Positions 51,224 through 61,487 of a DNA stretch of 64,000 nt are shown here, one piece after another. The notes beneath the pieces were generated by a model. The model was not told the DNA's origin. It saw nothing but the letters and a program-made list of their open reading frames with translations, and did no database searches. Every line of letters starts with the position of its first letter. The stretch's first letter is position 1. Origin of the DNA: Diplonema papillatum (lineage: Eukaryota > Euglenozoa > Diplonemea > Diplonemida > Diplonemidae); the NCBI GenBank assembly GCA_030068145.1, contig JAPJBO010000042.1, positions 479,270 through 543,269 on the forward strand. Reading direction: 5' to 3'. The translations under genes and the position numbers were made by a program.

Positions 51224-54141
51224 GAACGTGTCAGTTAGACTTTGGCGAACACTTGCCGGCATAGCGGAGAACCGCACCTTAATATTTTTTTGTATAAGCA
51301 CCTGCTTTGTAGGAAATACTTGAGGAGTCTGCCAGTTGCGATAGATCAAAGGAGGTAAATGTGCTGTAGCCCACACGAAACACAGTAAATCTGGGTTAGT
51401 GGCGGACGTAAGCGTTCAACAAAAAAGACCCACTTTTGGTGTTACCCACTAGGAGCCTACACAACTTCTATCAAACTTCTATATTCAGGGGGGGTGTGTC
51501 ACTTTTTATTTTGATATGTCAAAAATGACCACCCTATGGCAGCGCACACAGTCACCAAAGGTTTCACTAAATCGACCAATTTTTGATGCTATGAGCGCAG
51601 GTGTCCCCGGTCTCTCTGTTCCCGAGGGTTTAGAAAAAAAAGATGACCCCCCTTGGACGCGTTCAACCCGATATAATTATATTTAGATGGAGGGAGCGCG
51701 TGTGGTACGTGTGATATGTGCATGTTGCTCCCGAGAAGACACGGAATGGAAAGGTCGGTCACGAAATCGTCAGAATACGACCTCGGTAACCAAAAAGGTT
51801 GTCCCCCATGGCCCCTCCTTTTGCACTTCACTTCACCAGGCATATTGCCATCCCCTATGAGCGCACTTCAGAACTGGGATGGCAGGTACTGAAGAACAGG
51901 GATGCTGCAAAATCTGCAGTGCGAAAACCTGGAGAAAGGTTGCTTCGTTTCCTCAGCCCGAAGTGAAGAAGAGACTGGTACAAGAGGATTCATCTGTTTG
52001 AAGTGGCGCCCCCCTCGGCGGGCCCCCTCCTGGGATCCCCTCCCGGGCCCCCGTCCGGAGGCCCCCGTCCGGGCCCCGCCCCACCCGAGGGGCCCCGAAG
52101 CCTCCAGGAGTGTGGTGCCACGCGGAGGAAGTGCACACGACTACGACTGCAGCAACAACTACGACGGCAAGGTGCAAGGTTCCAAAACGACTACTTGGAC
52201 AGCGTCTTCAAGCTGTCCGAATTGGATGCTTGTTGTGAACGCTCCTGTCTATGCACCCCCCAGAAGTATTCTGCTTCGGATGCTACACAGCGTGCCTTTC
52301 GGCGGAGCAGAACCCATCTGCCTCTCGATATCCTCTGGAAGGAGCAAATTCGGGCAAAGTGCCGACCACGGCTGCGGTGAGCACAATGCCACACGCATTC
52401 TTTATCGAGGTTCCGACACTGCCAGCGGATTTTTTGCCGCATGGTTTTGCAACACAGCTCGTTGACATGGAATACAATGAGAAGGAGAACATGCAACGTT
52501 TTGCGATTGAAGAATTCGGATGCAGTTGCAGAGAATTCTTCAGGAGCCTGCTGACAGCCGCAAAACCTCGGCCGTACAAGGAATACAACGCATTATCGCA
52601 TCTTGGTGGTGGGATGGTAGTGCGCCTGATACCAGCCGGCAGCAAAATAAACGGGTACTCTTCAAGACGGCACAGAAGGTGGGGCGTTCCACAGGGTTGT
52701 GCACAAGCCGGACATCGTATTATCATGCAGGATCGAAGGTGAGCGTATCTTACTCTCACTTCTGCAAGCGACGACCGTCCAAACAAAAAGAGCCGGCGCA
52801 GTTAGTGCGATCGGAGACGGAAACTGTGCACAGAAACTCCCGGTACTCTTCCTCTTGCTTCTCTGGGAATGACTGATATACCACGTATTTTAGAACAACC
52901 CTCAGAAGACTTACCGAGCTAGCGGTTGTATTTGGCCACCTTTAGCTAAAATTCTGGTCGGGTGGCCGGGGGTGGGCAAAAGGCCCTAGCCAATCCAGAA
53001 GCTCAGGACAGGCTCGACGCTCAACAGACATCCTGTCCTGAGGGCCACCGTGTGTATACCAGACGGAAAACTCTCAAATGCGAAGAGCTCAGTTGCAAAA
53101 ATATCACACAAGCTTCAAATGCACCCTCGAAGGGCCTCGAGACCGCTAAGGAGGGGGCCGAACTTTTAAGCTTGGATTTCGACCAAATAACCAGGGAAAA
53201 GTTGAGAGCCTGGAGTTAAGGGGTTAAATGGATGATCTGCACATATCAATGTCATGTACGTTCACGATGATCGTGAACAAAGTTATGCTGAAACAAGGAA
53301 AGATGGCAGCAGAAACCGCACCAGTCCTCTCCCAGATAGCACTGGGCACTTACGAGCAGTGCATGGCGGGATTGCCGCGGCTGTTTTGAAATACGGTGAC
53401 CACGTCAGCAACGCCGGTGGCCCGTCGGTTTGGCGCGGCTGTGATGCAAAACGGAGCCAGTCGCCCAGCCAGTCGCCCAGCCAGTCGCCCAGCCAGTCGC
53501 CCAGCCAGTCGCCCAGCCAGTCGCCCAGCCAGTCGCCCAGCCAGTCGCCCAGCCAGTCGCCCAGCCAGTCGCCCAGCCAGCTGCCCAGCCAGTCGCCCAG
53601 CCAGTCCGAGGCGAGCCATCCAGTGCATCAGCACATGAAACGCAAGGTCGCTTGCACATCGGCCCCTTGCCAAGATGAACATCACAGGTGGTCAGAAAGT
53701 ACTGGAGGTGTTGGCAAGGCCAGTGTCTTTACCTCGCCCGAAATGGGTCCAAAGGGCCGCGTGCAGCGCGAACCACAACCGCAGTTGGGCTTGCGCGCAG
53801 AAAACGGGAGTTCGGCTCAAGAAAACGTCAGCGTTGTGCACCATCATTATAACAATAAAAAGTGACACCCCCTACTCCATACAACTTCTATCAAACTTCT
53901 ATATTCAGCATTGTGGGTAACACCAACTTTGTATTTGCATTGTTTTCTCCCCCTCTAGCCTCCTTCGAAATGAGCTCAAGGCAGTCCCTCGAGTATTTTT
54001 GTATAAGCACCTGCTTTGTAGGAAATGCTTGAGGAGAACTTCCAGTTGCGATAGATCGAAGGAGGTAAATGTGTTGTAGCCCACACGAAACCCCTCCTCA
54101 TGCCGGACATTGTCCGCCAAAGTCTAACTGACACGTTCCCT
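51224..54141. mobile_element. TIR element, ~2.9 kb, unknown superfamily
   Basis: The ~40-bp termini are near-perfect inverted copies (GGAACGTGTCAGTTAGACTT at left; its complement at 54122-54141). A 3-bp TGT flanks both sides as a possible target duplication. The same termini occur at 95, 10015-10888, 12449 and 40283-40745. The interior has copies of the ~150-bp repeat at both ends (51290-51440, 53993-54090), a 12-bp minisatellite and short coding-like frames, among them one with CCKIC (51900-52000) and one from ATG 52386 to 52742 (MPHAFFIEVPTLPADFLPHG). I recognise no transposase motif. Confidence 0.65.
53459..53612. repeat. 12-bp tandem repeat, ~12 copies
   Basis: Unit CAGTCGCCCAGC, in frame as Ser-Pro-Ser-Gln or Ala-Ser-Arg-Pro repeats depending on the frame. 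One copy has CTG for TCG. Confidence 0.95.
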
Positions 54142-54429
54142 GTATGCCTCCAATCATTCGCTTTCCCTGGCGTAACTCCTGTTTTGGTTCTAGCTATCCT
54201 GAGGGAAATTGGAGTGAACCAGCTACTAGATGGTTCGATGGGTCTTTCGCCCCTATACCCAGCTTTGACGAGCGATTTGCACGTCAACACCGGGGGTAGT
54301 TGACGAGACCTCTTGACGGTTGGTGCTCTCAGATTGCGGGAGTCAGACCCCTGACGTAACCCAGAGCCGGACCGATGCTCTTCTCTCTTCGTGGGGAAAA
54401 GGCGAAGAATGAAGGCACCTTCTGTTTTT

Positions 54430-54545
54430 AGTACTATCTTGCGGAATGTATTGGGCGTAGGCGGCGTGTTTGGTGGTTGATCAGAATTCCGAACCTGAAA
54501 AAGACACAGGGTACAAGTGGGAAAACGGTCGACCAGCACGCACAC
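54430..54545 (+). repeat. ~140-bp dispersed repeat, third copy
   Basis: TTAGTACTATCTTGCGGAATG, GGCGGCGTGTTTGGTGGTTG and ATCAGAATTCC match 28125-28265 and 40340-40485 with deletions. Confidence 0.65.
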
Positions 54546-54607
54546 GCAAAACGACGCGCGTGTCTTTTTGGCGATAACCAGTCACTACCTCCTTAGAGAG
54601 CATACTT

Positions 54608-54783
54608 GAGCCGGTCCATCCCCTCTTGATAGACCGTGATAGACCGAAGAATACAGCACCGGGCAATTCGATGCAGCTCTAGGGACTAGAGATGGACCTG
54701 ATAGACCGTGGTGGACCGTGATTCACTGTGATAAACAGCGGCAGGCTCTTCGATGCAGTTTCAAGAGAGGGGCGGACCGGCTC
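54608..54783. mobile_element. MITE with GAGCCGGTCC ends, second copy
   Basis: 176 bp with termini GAGCCGGTCCATCCCCT and AGGGGCGGACCGGCTC. It is highly similar to 10100-10265 throughout. Confidence 0.82.
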
Positions 54784-54789
54784 AATACT

Positions 54790-55574
54790 TGTTACAGCTA
54801 AAAAGGAACGTTGGCAGCGGTGTAACCTGAACGCGTGCAGGTCAAATCGCACAAACAAAAGTTACAGTTCTTCTGTCTCGTCTGTCAAGAGCTGCGAAAC
54901 TCAACCGTTCTTCAATAAGCTCCGCCGCTTTCAGCAGGAGATACTCGGGAGGGTCGCCGGCTGCGAATCACAAGCAAAGGAGAAATGCAGGGAAAACGTG
55001 GGCGTGCTGCAACCGAAAAGCGCGTTTAAAAAGCACATCCGTAAAGCGGGTGCGGCTCGACATCATCATGGCTGTGGTTGACTAGCAGCTTCCCGACAAC
55101 GCACCGGGTCAGCAGGCAAGCCGTCACTAACGGGTGGGGGGGGGGGGGGAGGGGGGGTAGGGTTGTCCTACTGTGCATCTAGTCTATGGTCGGGGCTTCA
55201 CAGGTACGGGTGTGTCAATTTCTCAGTTTTGTGTATCGACGATAAACTTCCGACCTACGTCTTCAGACTTTTGTAGGATCTTGTTGCTTGTTCAGCAGGG
55301 TCTTTACAGGGGGGGCGGTGCTTCACATTCTAACCTTATCGTGGGTAATTGATAGCAAGGGTAGGTAGTCACAGGAGTGGCTCGTTATTCTAGAAGGCGC
55401 AACCACCCAATCCGACTTGTCCACACGAAACAGAGATTTTACGCAGCAGCTAAAAGCGAGCGTGTAAAACCGGAACCAGTCGAAACCCCCGTCGGGGGAA
55501 AATACGACATGCAAGTGCTCCAATGCAAACGATCTGTTGGTGTTGCGAAGGACCCCCCCCCCCCCCTGCATTCC
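54790..55574. other. No gene recognised; G/C homopolymers
   Basis: An open stretch ending RKAGAARHHHGCG at 55081 includes TTTCAGCAG.A.ATACT.CGGA, which is similar to 30862-30890, so it is probably repeat. A G-run lies at 55136-55158 and a C-run at 55552-55566. Confidence 0.35.
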
Positions 55575-55640
55575 GCGAAGAAGGCTTGATGCTAGCGAGA
55601 GGCCAGTAGCGTCTGAACACGAAACTAAGATTTTCCCCCC
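55575..55640 (+). repeat. Two-hairpin intron-end motif, copy f
   Basis: GAAGAAGGCTTGATGCTAGC, GAGAGGCCAGTAGCGTCTG, then AACACGAAACTAAGATTTTC and a C-rich tract. A possible acceptor (CTATTCAAG) follows at about 55664. Stem 2 is weaker here. Confidence 0.5.
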
Positions 55641-56400
55641 TGAGGTCCCCCCTCCCTATTCAAGGATCGAGACCTCGTTTTTGTTTGGAACCAACCCGAC
55701 GCAAATCACTCCGCCAACCAGGAGCGGTCACTGCACCACCACACAATTCGTCGACAAACAGCTCTCAATCTGTCAGATCTTTTTGAGATCGTCTCGACCT
55801 AGTAAAATTCCCCGTGTTGAGTCAACTGAAGCCGCATACACCACGCCTGGTAGTGCCATTCCGACTCACCTAGCTCTCCTGGCTGCAGACCCAAGCTCCA
55901 TGTTGATAATGCCTTTCGTAGTCCATCGCTTAGAGGACGGAAACACAACCAGTGCGGGCGTCGAGCGCCTATCCATCCCAAGCATGTTCTTGCAATCCCC
56001 CACACAGCCTCTTTCGATACAAGCACCCGGCGACGCCTCCGAATGTTTCTTCTTTTTTCTTTCTCATTCTAAATGTTCGTTAAGAGCCCCCCCAGCCCTT
56101 TCTTTTTCCTCTTCATCTAAGAGCCACTGGAATTTTCCAGGACAGGGAACAGCGCCGAAAGTGTGAGCCAGCCTCTAGGCGTTTAAGGAACGAGCAGAGC
56201 TGCAGACAGAATCATCAGAACGACGTCCATCGTCGACCTCCCACCTCGACAGAAGGTCCCAGGGGGTCGTTTCCAGTTTGGTCTTCGGACGAACTCCCTT
56301 TATCTGGCGATTTGGGGTCCAGCTTGGCGGAAAACTCGTGAGGAAGGTCGCGTACACCATCTCTGATTCGTCAGATTTTCTTCGATCTCGTTCGAGTGAC
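55641..56400. other. Open but unrecognised sequence
   Basis: A plus frame is open from the C-rich tract to about 56166 (Pro/Ser/Thr-rich, no domain). It may be exon sequence downstream of motif copy f, or chance. Confidence 0.3.
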
Positions 56401-56408
56401 ACCTGGTT

Positions 56409-56545
56409 GAAACCTGGTTGATCCTGCCGGTAGTCTTATGCGTATTTCAAAGAAATCGTATGCGGGTTTCCAGGATAAAGCCACGTCCAAGTCTCAGAGT
56501 GAATGGATTACCAGTAAGTCGGCAGTTGGCTCAACAAATCGGAGA
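56409..56545 (+). rRNA. 18S (SSU) rRNA 5'-terminal fragment, divergent
   Basis: ACCTGGTTGATCCTGCCGGT followed by AGTCTTATGC is the universal 5' end of eukaryotic SSU rRNA. It continues TTCAAAGA, GATAAAGCCACGTCCAAGTC and GCAGTTGGCTCAACAAATCGG, which correspond to the conserved TTAAGCCATGCATGTCTAAG and AATGGCTCATTAAATCAG segments with many changes. Similarity ends about 130 bases in. A second partial start (ACCTGGTTGAA) precedes it at 56401. It is isolated from any rDNA unit. Confidence 0.8.
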
Positions 56546-56845
56546 GCGCGCACCCTCGCAGGATGACACCGCTCGGAGCACAACAGACAGCAAGGCGTTG
56601 ATGAGGATTACTGTCGAGCGCCTATCCATTCCCCGTTGGCAAACAGGACACTGCCCTTGGCGGACTTTTTGCCATTTTCTCAGATCCTGGCCAATTTTTG
56701 CCAAGTCTTCCCGTTTTTCGCCATTTTTTGCTAAAGATTGGGGGTTTTAGGTCTTAGTGTACCGGAGATTTGTGTTTGGCCCTGACCGAATCTGACCGAG
56801 CTGACCGGATCCGGAAATTTCCTATACAAGAACCCTGGTCCCAGG

Positions 56846-57200
56846 TGTCGATAAAGGAAAAGAGCGCGTTCACCACCTCTGAAAACGGGCAGCAGAGGTC
56901 GCGTCTCTGCGCGGGCGCGTGTGAAGGAGCTGGAGGATGCAGCGTTCGCATGGAGTGCGCAAAGAACGCCGAAATCGGCCGCCGACGTCAACGAGCACAT
57001 GGCGGAGCTGCAGTTCGAGCGGAGCCTGATGCCCTTCCGCGAGATGCTGACGCAGACGCCTTACAGCCGGAAGCTGCGCAGAAGATTACTCAAGCAGGCA
57101 AGCAAGGTGCAAAGTCAAACTCGCCCGACCGCACAACAGAAAGCAAAAAGTCCCACCAGACGCAACACACAGCCACTTTGAATACCAGACACAACCGAAA
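56846..57200 (+). pseudogene. Broken tandem copy A of coiled-coil gene exon 1
   Basis: Starts at the AAAGGAAAAGAGCG leader and follows the gene for VKELEDAAF, HMAELQFERSLMP and REMLTQTPYSR. Indels break the ATG region, and the sequence then departs into unrelated DNA (CAGGCAAGCAAGGTGC). It is the most diverged of the copies. Confidence 0.8.
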
Positions 57201-57284
57201 ATAGTAAGTCCTCAGAGTCATCAGAACGACGTCAATCGTTGACCTCCCATTACAACAGAAGGTCCCAGGGATCGAACTAAAAAA

Positions 57285-57590
57285 AGGAAAAGAGCGTGCC
57301 CGCGCGCAAAAAGGGGAACAGAATGGACGACCTGGCAGAGGTCGCGTCTCTGCGGGCGCGTGTGAAGGAGCTGGAGGACGCAGCGTTCGACATGGATTGC
57401 GCGAAGAACGCCGAGATCGGCCGCCTCAACGAGCGCATGGCGGAGCTGCAGTTCGAGCGGAGCCCCTGATGCTGACGCAGACGCCTTACAGCCGGAGGCT
57501 GCGAAGAAAATTACTCAAGCAACCGAAAATAGTAAGTCGCCAGAATCATCTGAACGACGTCAATCGTTGATCTCCCATTACAACAGAAGG
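57285..57590 (+). pseudogene. Broken tandem copy B of coiled-coil gene exon 1
   Basis: ATG at 57323 gives MDDLAEVASLRARVKELED as in the intact gene, then a deletion creates a stop after FERSP. It ends with the same AATAGTAAGTC..CAGAATCATC and AACAGAAGGTC.CAGGGATCG flank that follows copy A and leads into the intact gene 333 bp downstream. Confidence 0.85.
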
Positions 57591-57655
57591 TCGCAGGGAT
57601 CGAACTAAAAAAAGGAAAAGAGCGTGCCCGCGCGCAAAAAGGGGAACACAGCAGA

Positions 57656-58830
57656 ATGGACGACCTGGCAGAGGTCGCGGCTCTGCGGGCGCGTGTGAAG
57701 GAGCTGGAGGACGCAGCGTTCGACATGGAGTGCGCAAAGAACGCCGAAATCGGCCGCCTCAACGAGCGCATGGCGGAGCTGCAGTTCGAGCGGAGCCTGA
57801 TGCCCGTCCGCGAGATGCTGACGCAGACGCCTTACAGCCGGAGGCTGCTCGACCCGAGCCAGGAGCGTGCCGGCGGCCCCGCCGCCGAGACCTCGTCCAT
57901 CAGTCAGGCTTCCGCCCGCTCCGCCGACGCCTGCGCCTCGCAGCTCCTCGTCCACGACGGCGGCGGCGAACACGGAACCGCAACCGGCGACACCTCGATG
58001 GCCGACGACGGCCCCGCCAAGCGCTCGGACCCCTACCTGCGGGGGCTCGGCGAGATGCAGGTCCTCGTCGCGACCATGCAGCGGGCCATCACGGCGCAGC
58101 AGTCGTTCCGCGAGGCACAACTCGTCAACACCGGGAAAGGGTCTGCGGGGGAGTCGGAGGAGGCCGATGGCGGGAAGGTTCGAGCGCTGTTGATCGAGGT
58201 GGCGATGCTGGCGGAAGAGAAGGCCGGGCTAGCCGACAAGCTCACTGCGGCCGAAGGCAAGGCGCGGGCAATCGCGGAGCAGTGGAATGCTGCCGCAGAC
58301 GCCGCCCGGGAGAGGATCGAAGCCTTGGAAGCGTCGGTCGCCGAACTGGCGAAGGCGAACGCAGACCTGCAGCACGCCCGGCCTCACCCCTCCCAGGCAC
58401 CCGACGGCAACCACGGCCAGCTTCAAGACATGGCGGCGCCGCCCAACACGCCGGAGCCGCGTGGATCCAGCGTCGCGTCACCGGTCGCGAACTGCCTGTC
58501 TTCCCCACCCAACGGCGCCGCCATGCTGACCCCGTCCAACTCGCCCGCCCCCGCTGGGGACTGCCTCCGGCAGCAGCAGCTGCGGCAGCAGCAGCAGGAG
58601 AAGGAGGAGAAGGAGGACCAGCTGGCTGCCCTAACCGCCGCGGTAGCCGAAAAGCAGGAAGAGCTCCGCTCGGCGCACGCGTCGATCGGCGCCGTCCGCG
58701 AAGCCGCCGAAAGGCTGCAGCGCGAGCAGGAAGAAGAAGCCGGGTGCCGGCTGCAGCAGCAGCAGCTTCAGCAGCAGCAGCGGGAGAAGGAGGCCGCCGC
58801 CGACGAGGAGATGGAGGGCGGCGTCAGGGC

Positions 58831-58867
<37 letters not shown>

Positions 58868-59007
58868 GAGCTGCAGGAGAAGTACGTTGGGGCGCTGCAG
58901 AGGCTCGCGGAGGCTGAAAAGCAGGTCGCCGAGCAGGTCGACGCGGTCTCCGCGCTCCACGGCGAGCGGGACGAGCTGCACAGGGAAGTCAACGAAGCGG
59001 CCCAGCG
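57656..59007 (+). CDS. Coiled-coil, Gln-rich protein, exon 1
   Basis: 450 codons plus two bases. Residues 1-45 form a coiled coil (LRARVKELEDAAF, LNERMAELQFERSL), followed by a Ser/Ala-rich linker. A second coiled coil spans about 125-240 (LLIEVAMLAEEKAGLADKL, RERIEALEASVAELAKANADL), then a Pro-rich linker. A long Gln/Glu coiled coil from ~300 includes a CAG-encoded run of about 12 Gln near residue 395. The exon ends GCCCAGCG/GTATGC, phase 2. Joining to 61054 restores a seamless heptad (AAQRYEELQRAVEAKEQEL), which supports the splice. No known family was identified; it is likely a structural or scaffold protein. Confidence 0.75.
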
Positions 59008-59032
59008 GTATGCACGGAACAACCCAACGTGG

Positions 59033-59415
59033 CGGACGGGAGGACAAACCAGTACTGTGCACCACAATTCTCCCACATTTATGTGTGTGCATACCACATA
59101 CAGCTACTATGGACACGTAGCACCAGTTAGCAGCACGGTGAGGATGCACAGCACCGTATCACCAGCTATCAGTAGCTAGTGCCACCTCGTAGCATGTACT
59201 GATAGCCAGACTATATAGTACCGCGTGCATGCGCAGCACCATGTACCACCACAGAATGCTAGTATGAGATGCCATGCAGCAGTATGCTCTCGGACGGGAA
59301 GACAAACAAGTACTGTGCGCCACAACTTTCCCACATTTATCTGTGGACACGTAGCGCTAGCTAGCAGCACGGTGAGGATGCACAGCACCGTATCACCAGC
59401 AATCAGTAGCTAATC
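59033..59415. repeat. Intronic ~140-bp tandem duplication
   Basis: GGACAAACCAGTACTGTGC and the run to CACCGTATCACCAGC.ATCAG at 59033-59180 recur at 59287-59415 in the same order, with ~110 bp of spacer. They lie inside the predicted intron. Confidence 0.85.
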
Positions 59416-59424
59416 CTCTGCTAT

Positions 59425-59590
59425 AAAGGGGTCGAGTCGAATAATAGCACCTGTTTTTCACCCAATTTGTCGAATACTATAAAAGGTTCCGGATAGCCGA
59501 ACAGCAGCAGGATCAAATAGGGGTAGTGTTTTAAAGCAACCAGAAGTGTGTCAAATAACTGTTGTTATTCGACCCCCCCCCGCTTTTGAG
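59425..59590. mobile_element. MITE with GGGGGTCGAATAA ends, second copy
   Basis: Inverted relative to 30623-30785. Shared interior: GTCGAATACTATAAAAGGTT, GCAGCAGGATCAAATAGGG and GTCAAATAACTGTTGTTATT. The ends are TCGAATAA/TTATTCGACCCCCCCC. Confidence 0.85.
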
Positions 59591-59619
59591 CCGGCAGTCG
59601 GAAGGATCACCTGACTCCT

Positions 59620-59837
59620 TCTGCCCCTTTGGTAATTCGCCACCCTGCCCGCCCTTGCCGGACTCCCAATGTCTGACACCGCATGGTCAGTTGTTTGAAC
59701 AGCAGTTAACAGGTTCCCCGGTGCTGCGATGTCAACACTGCTCCATCGAGTGCACGAGGGATGGCCAGAGGTTCCAAGGTCTGAGGGGACTCCGCGCGCA
59801 TGAGAGACGTTGCCACCTCGCGGGTGTGAGATTCTGA
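59620..59837 (+). pseudogene. Zinc-finger fragment, probably LINE-derived
   Basis: A frame ending at the TGA at 59835 reads LRCQHCSIECTRDGQRFQGL then RGLRAHERRCH: C-x2-C, a hydrophobic F-x2-L-x-GL and a terminal H/C pair. This layout is typical of the C2H2 or CCHC finger in site-specific LINEs. No RT follows. It lies in the intron next to the MITE. Confidence 0.4.
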
Positions 59838-60264
59838 TCCACGTCGTTTGAGCCTCATCGGGTTCTTGATTGCTGGCTGGTCTATGTTTCACTCCGCACC
59901 CGTTTACCCTGACTAACGGGAAAAACTCGAAGTGTCTGTACGAGTGAACGCACACTAACATGAGAGGATGAAGGCACGTATATGCCGCCTGGCCCTGTGC
60001 TAGGCGTAGTTTGAGGTTGTACTTATTTCCGAACAACCTACCACGAGCTTATCCACCCACACCCCCATTTTTCCCCTTTCTTTTTATTTACGTTTTCCCG
60101 CCCGGTGTCGCTGATGACTAACGGACCGTCGGACCCGGGTACTTATGGAAGCTACAATGAAGGCTTAGACCGGTACGGGCTACATGGCAACCCCTGCTCA
60201 ACATGTAGAACAGTGCTCGCCTGCCTTGATGGCACTTGCACCTTAAAGAACTCAATGCTCAACA

Positions 60265-60830
60265 TGTAGAACGTGGGGGGCCCTTGATCACATTCATTAC
60301 GGGTGTGGTCGTGGTGTCGGTCGCAGTAGTCGCTTTGCTAGCCAAAGAGAGAGATAGCGAGAAAAAGAGCGCCAGAGAGAAAAGAAAAGATAACGTTATC
60401 TTCCGGAAAAGAAGGGTTACGCGAACCCCCGAAAAAATAATTACCCCAAAAAAAATAAAAACAGAAGAAAAAAACACAAACCGACGGTGACCCCCAAAAC
60501 CTTTTTCAACCTTTCCAATATCCGTCCTATAACCATTCTACAACGACCCCCCCTTTTACGCACGCGGGGGGCTCAGAGCCACGTTCATTGCGAATGTGTT
60601 CGTGGTGTCGGCCGCAGGAGTCTTTTTTGGCTAGCCAAAGAGAGTAAAGGAGTGAATTAGTACGTACAGTAGTGAGTAGAGAAAAGAACGAGCGTAAAAG
60701 AACGGAGGTAGCACGAACTACCAGACCGGCGGAGGCCACCGCAAAAAAGATTTCTTACCTTTCCGGGAAAGTTTCCCTTATCCCTCAAAACCAGCACCAA
60801 TAACAACGACCCCCCCTTTCCCCAAGAATA
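60265..60830. repeat. Diverged ~300-bp tandem duplication in intron
   Basis: CATTCATTACGGGTGTGGTC, GTGGTGTCGGTCGCAG and TAGCCAAAGAGAG (60290-60350) recur in diverged form at 60580-60645, and ACAACGACCCCCCCTTT closes both units (60541 and 60806). Confidence 0.7.
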
Positions 60831-60934
60831 AAGAGGACTAGTCCCTCAAGGTTTCATACCCTACCTGCGGAGTCTTACACTCCCCGTGACCCCTTTACCC
60901 TTTTCCTTTTCCCTTTTCTACTTTACACTCTCTT

Positions 60935-61019
60935 CGAAGAAGACTTGATGCTAGCATCAAACATGCATGAGAGGCAGTGTCCTGCCTAAACATTAAACTA
61001 AGTTTTCCTCCCTTTTACG
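60935..61019 (+). repeat. Two-hairpin intron-end motif, copy g (in a supported intron)
   Basis: GAAGAAGACTTGATGCTAGC completes the TTGATGCTAGCATCAA palindrome. Then AGGCAG-TGTC-CTGCCT, AACATTAAACTAAG and TTTTCCTCCCTTTTAC. The 3' splice site of the coiled-coil gene intron (CACACAG/GTACGAG) is 34 bases downstream at 61053, which puts ACTAAG in branch-point position. Confidence 0.75.
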
Positions 61020-61053
61020 AGGAGAATGTGCAGAAACACAAGAAACCACACAG

Positions 61054-61318
61054 GTACGAGGAGTTGCAAAGAGCGGTCGAAGCAAAGGAGCAGGAGCTGA
61101 CCGGCGAGCTCAGCCGCACGCGGGAGGCCGCCGCGCAGGCCGCCGAAGCCGACGCCGCCACCAAGGAAGCGCTGCGGGCGCAGGCAGCCGCGCTGCAGGC
61201 CGCTTTGGACGGCACGAGTGCCAAGCACGCCGCGCTCGACGCAGAGCTGGCTGGAGTCCTGCAGCAGTGCGAAGCAGAGTCCAAAAGGGCGAATGCGCTG
61301 ACGGGCGAGATCGCGGGC
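61054..61318 (+). CDS. Coiled-coil protein, exon 2
   Basis: Continues exon 1 in phase as YEELQRAVEAKEQELTGEL and a further ~75 residues of Ala/Glu-rich heptads ending LTGEIAG. A donor-like GC/GTGAAG follows at 61319, then a T-run, so at least one more exon is expected. A candidate acceptor AG precedes AAGCTCGTCGCCGCAAACCG at 61382, but I cannot confirm it. Confidence 0.65.
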
Positions 61319-61487
61319 GTGAAGGCATGTTCGTTTTTTTTTTTTTTTTTTTACCAAACATGAAATGTTGGAGGAAATGAGAAGCTCGTCGCCGCAAACC
61401 GTGGCGTTTTCACTTGCGTCCTGAATCCAGCTTTACGTAAAAAACGATCAGGCACTGCGTTCAACGAAAAATATATAAAACACCTAA

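Noticed and set aside
53350..53685. Gly/Ala/Arg or Thr/Gly/Trp repeat proteins on the minus strand
   Set aside because: Shadow translations of the 12-bp minisatellite.
57730..58917. Long Arg/Pro/Ala-rich frame overlapping the coiled-coil gene
   Set aside because: A shifted frame of a GC-rich gene. The main frame has coherent heptads and a splice that restores them.
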